From assembly GCA_030062745.1 (NCBI GenBank), contig CP099839.1, positions 24,727,324-24,791,323 on the forward strand: a DNA stretch of 64,000 bases, given 5' to 3'. Source of the DNA: Capitulum mitella (lineage: Eukaryota > Arthropoda > Thecostraca > Pollicipedomorpha > Pollicipedidae). The notes under the pieces were generated by a model. It ran no database searches and was not told the DNA's origin. It saw only the letters and a program-made list of their open reading frames with translations. This document shows positions 1 through 11,600 of the stretch, one piece after another (position 1 is the first letter of the stretch; each line of letters opens with the position of its first letter). The translations under genes and the position numbers were made by a program.

Positions 1-479
1 CAAAGCTAGCAACCAGAGCAAAGTTTGGCAACATCCACCGGAAAGAAAGTTTCTGCAGGAGGAGCCGAGGAGGGCTGCATTGCAGATTACCTCCATAAGG
101 AACCGCAGACAACACCCAGAAGAAAGAACATCGATAAATGTCCACCAACGAGAACTGAGCGGACCTTCTGCCATTATCAAATGGATCGTCCTGCTTTTAA
201 CATCACCAGTGTCCTAATCCAGTGTTGCGCGTACTTCTGCTCACAGTTAGCGTGGCTCAGCATTGCAGTTTAGAACATTCCATCACCAAAGACTTCATTT
301 ACATAATAAATCCCTGAAACATGAGTAATTTCGACGCAAAAACGCCCCATTGTGTTACGGCTACGTGCAAAAAATGTAATCTCCCATAGCGGGCTAACCG
401 CACGACGCTTCTACGAATGTCCGAAAAGTTAGCACGACTTTTGCGACATCTGCGACGACAGATGACGACAAAGAACGTC

Positions 480-1874
480 AACTGGAACGAAAGCTCACGC
501 AAGCTTTGGTAAAGGTTACATTTTGCTCTGGGTCGCCGTTTGACCGTGACCTCAGGCCAAAGTCTGGGGTACCGTTTTCCACCTGAGGGTTTTCCAACTT
601 CCACTGCATCTGCGAATCGTCGCAACTGTTACGGATCAAAGCCAAGACGTCAAAGATAAATTATTCAATAGCTTGTGGCCTACACATATCATAGTTTGGC
701 CTCGACCTCAAATCTCAATTTGGGTTACTCATCTTGTCCTGATTATGACTTCTGAGAAGAGTCGTGAACCGTTCATATGAAAATCAGGGCACCTAAGATA
801 AACTGTTTCATGTTTTCTGCAGACAGAAATAAAATGTCGACCTTGGCCCAAGGCCAAAGTCTGGAGTGCCGTTTTGCATCCTGATCACAACCTTTGAGAA
901 GCGTCGCGACTCATTCAAATGAGAGCCAGGACGCTAAAAATAAATAAATCACGAGTTTTCGGCCGACACAGGACACAGTTTGACATACGCCCAAAGCCTG
1001 AGGTACCGTGTCTCGCCCTGATAACGACCTTTGAGAAGCATCGTGACACATTCATATGAATTCCAGGGCGCCAAAGATACGTTACGTAAAGGAATCTTTC
1101 CGTAGGAGGTAAGAACCTTTCCTTGACATCGAACTCCAAGATTATTTATTGGGATTTTCGTGACAACGTCCGCGACAACAGAGCACTTCAAAACCGTTCA
1201 ACGTACAGACATCAGAAGTACGCAGACAGAAGCTTTTACCAGAAGCCAGTATTGGGTGTACGCCACATTTCGTCCGAAGCCACCGTTTGAACGTGACCTC
1301 AGACCAAAATCTGCCGTGCCGTTTTTCGCCACGATCGCTGTGTCCCAGGAACGATCAAGACCCATTAAGGGTTTTTGTTTGAGCATTGTTTGATGTCTGC
1401 GTGCTGATTAGTTTTAAAGTTACCTGCCGTCGCGGATGTCGTCGCGAAAGCCCCCATCAGTCAGTACTTTGGGGCCTGGTGTCAAGGTCAGACTATCGCT
1501 TGCTCCTGAGAAACCTCTGCGTAATGTATCTCTGGTCCCCTGGCTTTCATAGGAATGGATCACGACGCTCCTCAAAGGTCATGCGGCACCGCAGCTTTTG
1601 ACTTAAGGTCATTTAACTATGGCCTGTGTCGGCCGAAAACCCTTGCATAGTTAATCTTTGGCGTTCTGGTTTTCATATGAAATGGTGGCAAAGTTCGCAG
1701 AAGTCGAGATTAGGTTAAGAAAACGTACCCAAGATCCTGGCCTTTGGTCAAGGTCTCACTCTGAACTGTGTCGACCGAAAACGTTCTCGTAATTTATCCT
1801 TGACGTCCTGGCTTTCATATGAACGGGTCACGACACTCCCCAAAAGTCATGATCAGGGCGAAAAGACGATACCC
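480..1874. repeat. Degenerate ~137 bp satellite with direct and inverted arms
   Basis: A motif TTTGAGAAGCRTCGYGAC followed by TTCATATGAA recurs at about 751, 893 and 1030 in direct orientation. Its reverse complement recurs at about 1558, 1690 (weak) and 1827, with spacing of 135-142 bp. A second block, GCCAAAGTCTGRGGTRCCG, recurs in step at about 553, 852, 992 and 1300. The same satellite style resumes at 3180-3278 between two TTAA elements. Short open frames here are by-products. Confidence 0.6.
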
Positions 1875-1878
1875 TTAA

Positions 1879-3090
1879 CCCTATTCCCGGAGGGCTCCAC
1901 GGTATGGTCGATTCCCGGCAGGGGGGCGGATTCGGCCCCCCCCTGAGATCTCGAGAACTACTTGTCCTATTTCATCGCAACAAACGGCAATCGATTTGCC
2001 GGGACGTGAACTACATTTTTATAAAAAGAAATTTTCAAAATTTTGAAATTTGTGGATACAGGGGGGCAAAAATGTTAAAATGGGGGGTACTTTTGGACTT
2101 CTTATAACTCCGTTGTTTATGAACCGATTTCGATGAAACTGGCATGAATCGAGAGATTATGGATAGGACTTTTACCATGGGTCCGCAAATCTGAAATTTT
2201 GAGAAAATTCATGGGCGTTCACAGGGTTTCAAAAATGGAGGACTAGTTTTTTAACAACTAAATGGACAAAAAAGGAAAAACACTTTTTTGTCTTTTGCTA
2301 CTCATGTTATGCTAAACAAGTACAAATCGCATTACAATGGTTGTATAATGGTAGCATAGGCGGTGCCAGAGACATGAAAAAGGGGGGAACTTGGTCACAC
2401 GTTTCTCAGATCAACTTGTGACCTTTCACCTTAAATGACCTCCAGTGACCTTGGGGTCACTTATAATGATCTCGTGTGCATTTAATATTATCTGTCAACG
2501 TTTTCAATCATTTGAATCCACTCTATTTCGAAATTTCATTTTATGGCTATTGCGATATAGGGTACGCGCACTGACATTTTAGGTCATAGCTCCGTGACCC
2601 GATCTGATATCAAGCTGAAACTTGGTACACAAGTAGAGGGCACCCTTGTACGTCATATATACTTCGGGTTTGGCATTTGAAAAAACGGCGCCAAAATTAT
2701 AGCGAAAAAAACAAATTTTGATTTTAGACCTTGAATGTGTGATTTTGTGTGTGTGAAATGATTTCCGATAAACAAAATTATATCTGCACATTGCCCAACT
2801 ATTTAGCTATACATCCATATAAAGGTTTTAAGTTCTAGCTTTAAAACTCTGTTTTTGAAAGGCATTTTAATTTTACCCTCAACATGGCCAAATATGGCAT
2901 GAGGTGCCTCCTAAAAACGTTGCCTGGCTCCGCCCCTGAGCAAAATAGAATTTTGAAATTTTGTGACAGCACGTAGAAAGAATAGCTAGGAAACGCCACC
3001 AGGTTTCGTAAAGCTGCGTTAAAAAGCCTGGAACTGGCAAGCAAAAAACCCCAGGGGGGGCGGATTTCGCCCCCCCTGCCGGGAATAGGG
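1879..3090 (-). mobile_element. TTAA-flanked non-autonomous element A1 (piggyBac-like family A)
   Basis: 1212 bp bounded by TTAA on both sides. Its terminal inverted repeats read CCCTATTCCCGG and CCGGGAATAGGG, and C/G-rich palindromes lie just inside each end. The TTAA target and CCCT terminus are piggyBac hallmarks; no transposase is encoded. It is inverted relative to A2, A3 and A4. It belongs to the intron beyond transporter exon 4 and is embedded in satellite. Confidence 0.75.
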
Positions 3091-3282
3091 TTAATTTGGA
3101 TCTGAGATGCGTTCAAACGGTGACTCAGAACCAAACGTGCCCCCACCCCCCCCCCCAAAAAAACTAGCTCTTGACAAGAGCTTTGGTTCGGGCATTGTTT
3201 ACGTCTGGACGTTCGGCAGTTTTGACGTCTGTCGTCGCGGATGTCGTCGCCGACGTCGTCACAGAAGTCGTCGCTGACTTAA

Positions 3283-4477
3283 CCCTATTCCCGGCAGGGG
3301 GTGGCTGAATTCGCCCCCTCGGGTTTTTTGCTTGCCAATTCCAGGCTTTTTAACGCAATTCACGAAACTTAATGACTTTTCCTAGCTATTCTTTCTACGT
3401 GCCGTGACAAAATTTCAAAATTCTATTTTGCTCAGGGGCGGAGCCAGGCAACGTTTTTGGGAGGCACCTCATGCCGTTTTTGGCCATGTTCAGGGTAAAA
3501 TGAAAATGTCTGCCAAAAACAGAGTTTTAAAGCTAGAACTTAAAACTTTATATGGGCGTATAGCTAAATAGCTTGGGCAATGTGCAGATATAATTTTGTT
3601 TATCTGAGGTCATTTTACAAGGTCAGGTCAAGGTCAAAATTCAAAATTTGTTTTTTTGCTATAATTTCGGCGCCGTTTTTTTCAAATGGCAAACCCGGAA
3701 TATATGTGACGTAGAAGGGTGCCTTCTTTTTTTGTACCAAGTTTCAGCTTGATATCAGGTCGGGTCACGGAGCTATGACCTAAAATGTCAGTGCGCGTAC
3801 CTTATATCGCAATAGCCATAAAATGAAATTTTTGAAATAGAGTGAATTCCAAGTGATTGAAAACGTTTACAGACAATATTGAATGCACACGAGATCATTC
3901 CAAGTGACCCCAAGGTCACTGGAGGTCATTTAAGGTGAAAGGTCACAAGTTGATCTGAGAAACGTGTGACCGTGACAGTTCCCCCTTTTCATGTCCCTGG
4001 CACCGTCTATGCTAACATTATACAAATGTTGTAATGCGATTTGTACTTCTTTAGTATAACATGACTAGTAGAAGCCAAAAAAGGGTGTTTGCCTCTTTTG
4101 TTCACTCAGTTGTTAGAAAACTAATCCTTCTATTTTTGAAACCCATGAATGTTCTCAAAATTTCAAATTTGCGGACCCATGGTAAAAGCCCTATCTATAA
4201 TCTCTCGATTCATGCCAGTTTCACCGAAATCGGTCCATAAACAACGGAGTTATAAGAAGTCCAAAAATACCCCCCATTTTGACATTTTTGCCCCCCTGTA
4301 TCCACAAATTTCCAAATTTTGATTTTTTTTTATAAAAATGTAGTTCACGTCCCGGCAAATCGATTGCCGTTTGTTGCGATGAAATCGGACGAGTAGTTCT
4401 CGAGATCTCAGGGGGGGCCGAATCCGCCCCCCCCCCGCCGGGAATCGACCATACCGTCTAGCCCTCGGGGAATAGGG
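3283..4477 (+). mobile_element. TTAA-flanked non-autonomous element A2 (family A)
   Basis: 1195 bp between TTAA copies at 3279-3282 and 4478-4481, highly similar to A1 but in opposite orientation. A1 and A2 are separated by 192 bp, so they form a long imperfect inverted repeat. Its right end is 57 bp from the transporter exon 4 donor. It contains the AGGTCA cluster shared by the family at about 3913-3945, with one half-site changed to AGGTGA. No coding capacity. Confidence 0.78.
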
Positions 4478-4534
4478 TTAAAGGAGACCAGTTCGGCGCA
4501 GCTGCGGTGCTCGTCCCGCGTGAACGCCGCTCAC

Positions 4535-4717
4535 CGAACACGACGAGCAGAATGGCGGTAAGCAGCCAGAACGGCGGCGACTTGCCCAGCAGGTCGTAGC
4601 CGAGGCCGCCGAACGGGTAGCCGATGAGCACGCCAACGGCCATGGCGCCCAGGACGCTGCCCATCACGCGGGACCGTTCGCGCTCGTTCGGGTACAAGTC
4701 AGCCACCGTAGACAGGC
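4535..4717 (-). CDS. VMAT: Transporter exon 4 (TM4-TM6 region, antiporter motif C)
   Basis: Encodes G-LSTVADLYPNERERSRVMG, then SVLGAMAVGVLIGYPFGG and LGYDLLGKSPPFWLLTAILL. The order matches VMAT ADRYPDDEERG...GVLIGPPFGG...VGKTAPFLVLAAL. Acceptor TCCGCAG, donor GTGAGC in phase 1. A TTAA element starts only 57 bp beyond the donor. Copies of the exon start recur in the upstream intron at 70-71 bp spacing. Confidence 0.9.
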
Positions 4718-5563
4718 CTGCGGACAAAGGTTGCTGACGTCAGGGGCTCGCCCTCGTTCGGATACGGGTCGGCCACCGTCGAAGGGCCCGAGAACCCGAG
4801 GCCTGTGACGTAAAATACGAGCACCTTTTCGGGTATAGATTGACGACTGTCAAAAAGTCTCCAAGGGAATCACACGAAGAGGGAAAGCTTCCATTTCATG
4901 ACATGATAGGAAGACGTCGTTCGCTTAAAGGTGAGTTTAGTTCTAATTGCCAATTATGAAGCTGACATAACAGTAGAAGTCATACTCGCTCCAGGGCGCA
5001 GCTAAACATGGCTTAAGTTTAGCACTAATTACCAAACATGAAGTTGATATAACAGTCGGGTGCATACTCGCCTCAGGGAGCAGCTAAACAGGGCTTAGTA
5101 CACATCCGTACCTTCGCCACGCTGCAAGGCGATTCGGCATCCAATCATATTTGGACGGATATGACAAGGTATGGTTAATATAACCGCGCCATATTTACGG
5201 GCCCGAAAGGCCCTAGGCTCTTGACTTCGTGCGGGTCACTTCATGCCATGATACGTGTCTCAAAAAGAAACTGAACGTTATTTTCCGTCATTTCATTAAG
5301 GAGGAGATCAGTTGAAGAAAACTGGGACAGACAGATGAAAGCAAAGATACATCCCGGTCTGATCTGAAGACTGAGCGGAAAGAGTTGAGCAGAATAATGG
5401 ACCAGGATTTCTCTGTGATGGACAGGTACGCTGTCCCACATCTCTCTCTCTCTCTCTCCCTCCCTTCCTCTCTTTCTCTCTCTCTCGCTCTTTCTCTCTC
5501 TCTTTCTCTCTCTCCCTTTCTCTCTCTTTCTCTATCTCTCCCTCTCTCTCTCTCTCTCTCTTT

Positions 5564-5625
<62 letters not shown>

Positions 5626-8600
5626 GCCAGGGCCGATCCCTTTGCAAGACAAGAAAATGACTCCTTGTGTGCGCCAAAGTTTTCGAAAGGACTTTTCTTC
5701 GGGTTACGTGGGAAATGAAAGACCAGCACAAATGTTCGTTCTCATTTGGCTACGAGTTCGACGATGGCACCTTTTCACACGTCCAATCTCGGCCACCATA
5801 TTCTGGAGACATCCCTTCCCGCCCGTACATCTGCAACGCTTAGGTCAGGAATATTCCTCAGTAGTAAACTTAATTCCTGAGCCGTTAAAAACATCCCATT
5901 CCTCTCCGTGAGGCATTTAATGTTCCTGCCATAACTTGGTAGTAGTAAAAGTCAATCGTCTGAAATCATCAGCAAGGGCATATCTCAAACTCCACGTCAT
6001 CATTACTTCTCGACAAGAAATGGTTGTCGAGCCGACTTACTAGATGCAAATCATTGCGCTCCAGGAATGTTTTAGGGTCAAAATCGAAGTTTCATACATT
6101 AACGGATCGTGCAGCTACCAGCAATCGGAGGATCTCAATTCCAAGAAGTTGCACGCTCACATGGGTGGCATCTTGCCACAGATGGCCTAAATCTTGCTTG
6201 TCCTGGATAGCATTTGTGACTTTGTAGCCCAGCACAAATACTGCCACCCCTAGCATCAACAGTTGCTAAACCAAAGGTCTGTATGGCAGAGGGGTGCAAT
6301 TCAACACGTGCGTCCCGCACACGCCAGGTTAAAACTACTGAAACGCAAAAGAGGCACGTATATCGACTGCCACCTATGACATGCTCCTGTCCGCTAATTT
6401 TCAGCATCCCAGCGGTAGCGGTTTTGCGTAATCCAGGTAGAAATGAATCGTGCTCCTTCCTGCTAACGAAGGATCCCAAGTCCAACAGGTTGCACGTACA
6501 AATGGGTGGCATTTTGTCACTGATGCCCCAAATCTTGTATGTCCTCTATGGCGCTTGTGACTTTTTGCCCACCACAAAATGTCGCGCCTCCGGCAACAAA
6601 GGTTCCCAAACCAAAGGCATGAATGGTAAATGGGTACACCCCAGTAAGTATGTCCCACACACACTAGACAGAAGCTATTAACATGCAAGAGGCCACACAT
6701 ATCGAGTGCCACGTATCACGTACATCTACCCGCCAATTTCTAGCATACCAGCAATTTTAGTTTCGTGACGATGAAGTAGGCGTGTTAATCCTGGGCACCT
6801 CGCGCTTCACGTACAGTCTGCACCCCTTTCCGGCCTGAATCCATCAAAACTGATCGTTCAGCTGCCCTTCCGCCCTTCCAAGCCATCGTCGCACCAAACT
6901 GCGGCGTCTGCGTCCCGGCAACTGTCCCCCCCCCCAAAAAAAAAAACACTGGTGTAAAAGAGGCGCAAACGCGCTGCACGTGGCCCGTGGCACCCCGCGT
7001 ATCATATGGGGTTCCATTGGATAGCTCTTGTGATAGTCTATTTACCCACCAAATTTCAGCTGCCTGGGTCATTGTGAAAGGCACTTGGAGGTCCCGAGTC
7101 CAAATCGAAACGCTTGCCTGTGGGCCGCCACGTGGATCGCACGTGGGTGCGACCACAAAAGCATGCACCCGCAAGCGGGGCCGATGTTGCCACCAAGTCT
7201 TGAGTCAACAGCACCCGCCATCATAACGTCTGGCGCCTCCAGCATCAATGGCTTCCAAATCAAAGGCCAAAAGGGCAAAGGGATGGCAGCACGTGCATCC
7301 CGTACACACCAGGCTGAAACTATTGACATGCAATACAGCTACGTATATTGACTGCCCCTGGCCGTCAGTTTTCAGCATTCCAGCGATAGCAGTTTTGCGG
7401 CAATAAAGGAGGGGTAATAATTCGTGCTATGAGTGGCACCATTGTGTGTGCCGACTCGGCAGACAAATTACGGTGCAGGCTTCGAAGCGATTCGTGGCGT
7501 GTGACACGTGCCGCGTGGCGCGAGCCGGACCTCTGCAGAATCAGTTAATCACGTGCTCAGGTCAAACGACGGGCACTGTTGACTCGAAACTTGGTGACAA
7601 CATGGGCTCCATATGTATGCACCTTACGCTTCGCGTACCAGCTGCACCCCGTTTCGGCCTGAGTCAATCGAAATTGATCGTCCAGCTGCCCGTCGGCCTT
7701 GCTAGGCCATCATCGTACCACACTACGCCGTTTGCGTCCCAGCAATAAGCCATTTAGAAGCACGGGGTTATAAAAGAGGCGCACGCGCGCTGCACGTCAC
7801 CCATTGCATCCTGCCCATCATATGGAGTATCTTTGGGTAGTTCTAAAGCTGGTCTAACTACCCAGCAAATTTCAGCCTCCTAGGTGACTGCTCACGGCAC
7901 TCGGAAGACCCTGAGCCAAAGTCGAAACATGGGCCTGTGGATTGCCACGTGGATCGCACGTGGGTGCCGACCACAAAAACGCGCACCTGGAAATGGGGCT
8001 CATGTTGTCACCAAGTTTCGAGTCAGCAGCGTCCGCCGTTTGACCTGAGCACGTGATTAACTGAATTCTGCAGAGGTCCGGCCCGCGCCACGGGGCACGT
8101 GTCACACGCCACTAATCGCTTCGAAGCCTGCACCATAATTTGTCCGCCGAGTCGGCACACCCGATAGTGCCACTTATATCACGATTGGCTAGCGAGTTCG
8201 GGCGCTAGGAGTCCCGGAGCTTGGACATGCACACACAGTGAAAAACGTCTCGATCTGAACTTCAAAGAGTAACCGCCATGCATGAACTCTCGGTATCGGT
8301 AAAAGCGTGCAAAGCACGTTTTTACTTCTTTCGATTTTGAGTTATACGAGTAGCCTTGGGAATCTACTGAAGTTTGATTACCAAACTGCCAATTCAAACA
8401 ATTTGCGCTCCGTAATGATGGTCTTTGAACATTAAATACGTACAGCATTCGTTTCTTTAGGAAAGCAATGGCGCAGCCTGTGGCGTTATCAACATCCTCG
8501 ATGCTAACAGATAGATTATATCCAGGGCCATGAGGTCCAGGGCGATCCGCTGTCGATATAACTGGTGAAATCGGCTCATTGCGCCTGAAGGTAGAACAAG

Positions 8601-11600
8601 CTCCCCGTTTGGAAAACACCTAGGCGCGGCTTTATGGGTCATTCGTAAAACAAGCAAAGTATTTTTGCCAGATGTTTAAGTTTTTCCCCTGCAATGCCTT
8701 TTAGTTCAATGTCTATCTTTTTTAACAGAAGTGTAGCGTCTACCACAAACCGCTATTCTCTACCTCCCGCTCCGTTACGTAATTCATTTAAGACTGCTTA
8801 TGCTTTATTGCACTATCACTTAAACCAAGTGAGTCATCTTATTTCGACAGATTGAATGGAAAGCCCTGTGGCCAAAACACGCTCAAATGTTCCTCGTAAC
8901 AATGGGAACAGTCGTCAGCCAAGTAATATCGGGCCGAGCTGACAGCTGCAAAAGAAATCACGTCATAACTCGGTCTGAAGCACACAGACACTCCGCGGAA
9001 ACCACGCCGACCAAAATCAACAAAACGCGCCTGAAAATGCGTTTTCCGTTTCCAGTGCTAGAAGGAATGGCGTCATATCAAAGGAATGGCACGAAATGGT
9101 AAGCGTGGGTAAGAGGGGTTTTGGTGAGTTGCACCCGGGGTTTTAGGACTCCTCGACAATTTCACTAATTACGAACGACGGATAAGCATGATGGACAATG
9201 AAAATGCAGCTAAATACATGACAGCAATATATTTAGTTGCCAAATCAAACCGATCGTCTTTACGGTGGATGGGTGGAATCACATTACCATAAATGTTTTA
9301 TGCCTTTGGTGCCAGCAAAGTACCAACGTGATTCGATGATACAAAGGACCTACAAACATGAAGGCGACATCAAAAGTAGCAAATACTGGTTGCAAGCTTA
9401 TATATGGTTTATATACTTAAATCGGGCGATTCACTTCGCATGTGCCTGATCGGCTGATTACGTCCTGAGCTTACGTCACGAATTCACACCAGGTGTGCCT
9501 GTTCGTGGGACGGTCGTACAAAAGGCTTCCAAAAGATCGGCGATACCGCTTCGTCAGAGCCAGCAAATATTTTTCAACATCATCATCATCATCTTCGTCA
9601 CCATCCTCTCTGGTGTAAGTAGATTTGCAGTGGGGTGTTGCAAAGCTCTGCCCGAACCGACAACTTTCTGTGTCATACCGTATAACGTTTTATTGCAATA
9701 AGCCTGGCAACGGGTTTCAATTTTATACCACAAGCAGGGGAAGTTCAGAAATAAGTTTAGTAGTGGTGGGAAGAACATATAGCATGTACGATATATAGGG
9801 TACTTAATCTTCTCAGATATCTACATGTGACAATGCGATATATTAGAAAAGAAGACCGAAAGCAGCTGACATTGTCGGTTCAACGTTCCACATTGCCAAA
9901 TATCTGTCTATGCCAAGATTAGTTAGCAGTGTTATGTCTGTCGACACATGAAGTAATATGTCGCTGCCATTTACGGATCCAGGGCGATAAGGAGCCAGAA
10001 CACAGAACCAATGGGTGGCTGATAGTGGGTTCAAGTCCAACACGCATAAGTGTTACAGCGAAAACCAAAATCGTCAACCGGTCATGGGGCGGCCGTGTCG
10101 TGGAGTTTGGCGTCGTCAGGGTCTGCCTCCTGTCCCCTAGTGTCATCTGGTTTCGTGATGTGGGGTAGAATTATTTCATTTTCGATAGACACCTAAACAT
10201 GAGTGCGGCAACTGTAGTCTGGTGTCGTACGTAAATAATATGACTTTATTTTGAGAAAAATGTGAACAAAATTATATGGTACTACAAAAATACTCAAGGG
10301 ACCATGGTTTTCGTTTTTTTTTCTTCTTGACGCGACATTTGTAAGATTGCATCTTAAAAGCAAACGTTCTCTCTGTAGTCAGACAGAACCAGTCCTCGCG
10401 AAACAATGCCATAAAAAATGACTACGATGGGAATTAAGTAGATCTGAAAGCAAACAAAAGATCAGAAAGTAGGAATAGAGATACGCGAATACATAGTTAT
10501 CATTCCAACGTTTTTAATGATCCTTGTATAAAACTTGATATGGTGGGGCATGCAAACACGTGTTGATGAGAAAAACACTATTTACTGAGAACAGCATTTT
10601 TCTTGAACGTCCCGCATGCATAGTCAGCTTCTTTTGGGCATTTAAACTAAACTTGGCATCGACAACGGTTCATACGGCCTTACTGAAACATCGGACGAAA
10701 ACCACAGGGAAGTCAGCACCAACTTCTAACGCCTCTGATTGCTTAACCCGCCCCGCACTAGGGGGAGGGTGTTTTTGAACGCCCCTCTCAGGTTTTTCCG
10801 CCAAAGAGGAAAATGAAAAAACACAGAGCCACCAAATTTACAGCACCTTTTCTAGCATTTATTACACATATCCTGCCAAAATTTCAGCTCCAGATCAAGT
10901 CACGTATTGACCTAGTTTAGATCAAAGAGGTCAACCTCCAAAAAACTTTGACGATCTATAACTTTTTCGGGATAGAACCGAGTTTGCTAAAGCTTGCAAG
11001 AGTCGTGTGAAGGAAGGTACAACTTCCATATTTCGATTTTTGCGAAACTGCAGGTCAGCGACCTGAGGTCAGGTCAGTTTTAGCCCGTTTTTGAAATTTC
11101 GTCTGAATTTGAACGGATTTTTAGGGGATGGGATACTTAGATATTACCAGCAACATGACTCCTCACATGCGCTACCACCATGACACCAGAGCACCAGTGA
11201 CCTTGGCTCAGGTCATGACGCCACCAATATGGGAGTACGTTGTAAACCTAAACTTTTCACCCAGAATTAGTAATCTGCAGCTTTATAGGGTCAAAACAGA
11301 GGTTCAATCCGAATTCATGACTCAAAATCATCATATATAATATAATATAATATATATATTATGTATATATGTAAATAATCTTATATTGTAGGGCAAAACG
11401 AGGTCACTTTAAGCTATCCGAGATCAAAGACCATTTTGGACCTGAGCGATGCATTAACCCTATTCCCGGCAGGGGGGGCGGAATCCGCCCCCCCCCTCGG
11501 GTTTTTTGCTTGCCAATTCCAGGCTTTTTGACGCAGTTTCACGAAACTTGGTGACTTTTCCTAGCTATTCCTTCTACGCGCCGTGACAAAATTTCGAAAT

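Noticed and set aside
5288-5731. Arg-Glu and Ser-Leu open frames
   Set aside because: Translation of a CT microsatellite.
10022-10043. Possible tRNA gene at a B-box-like motif
   Set aside because: No A box at the right distance and no cloverleaf pairing.
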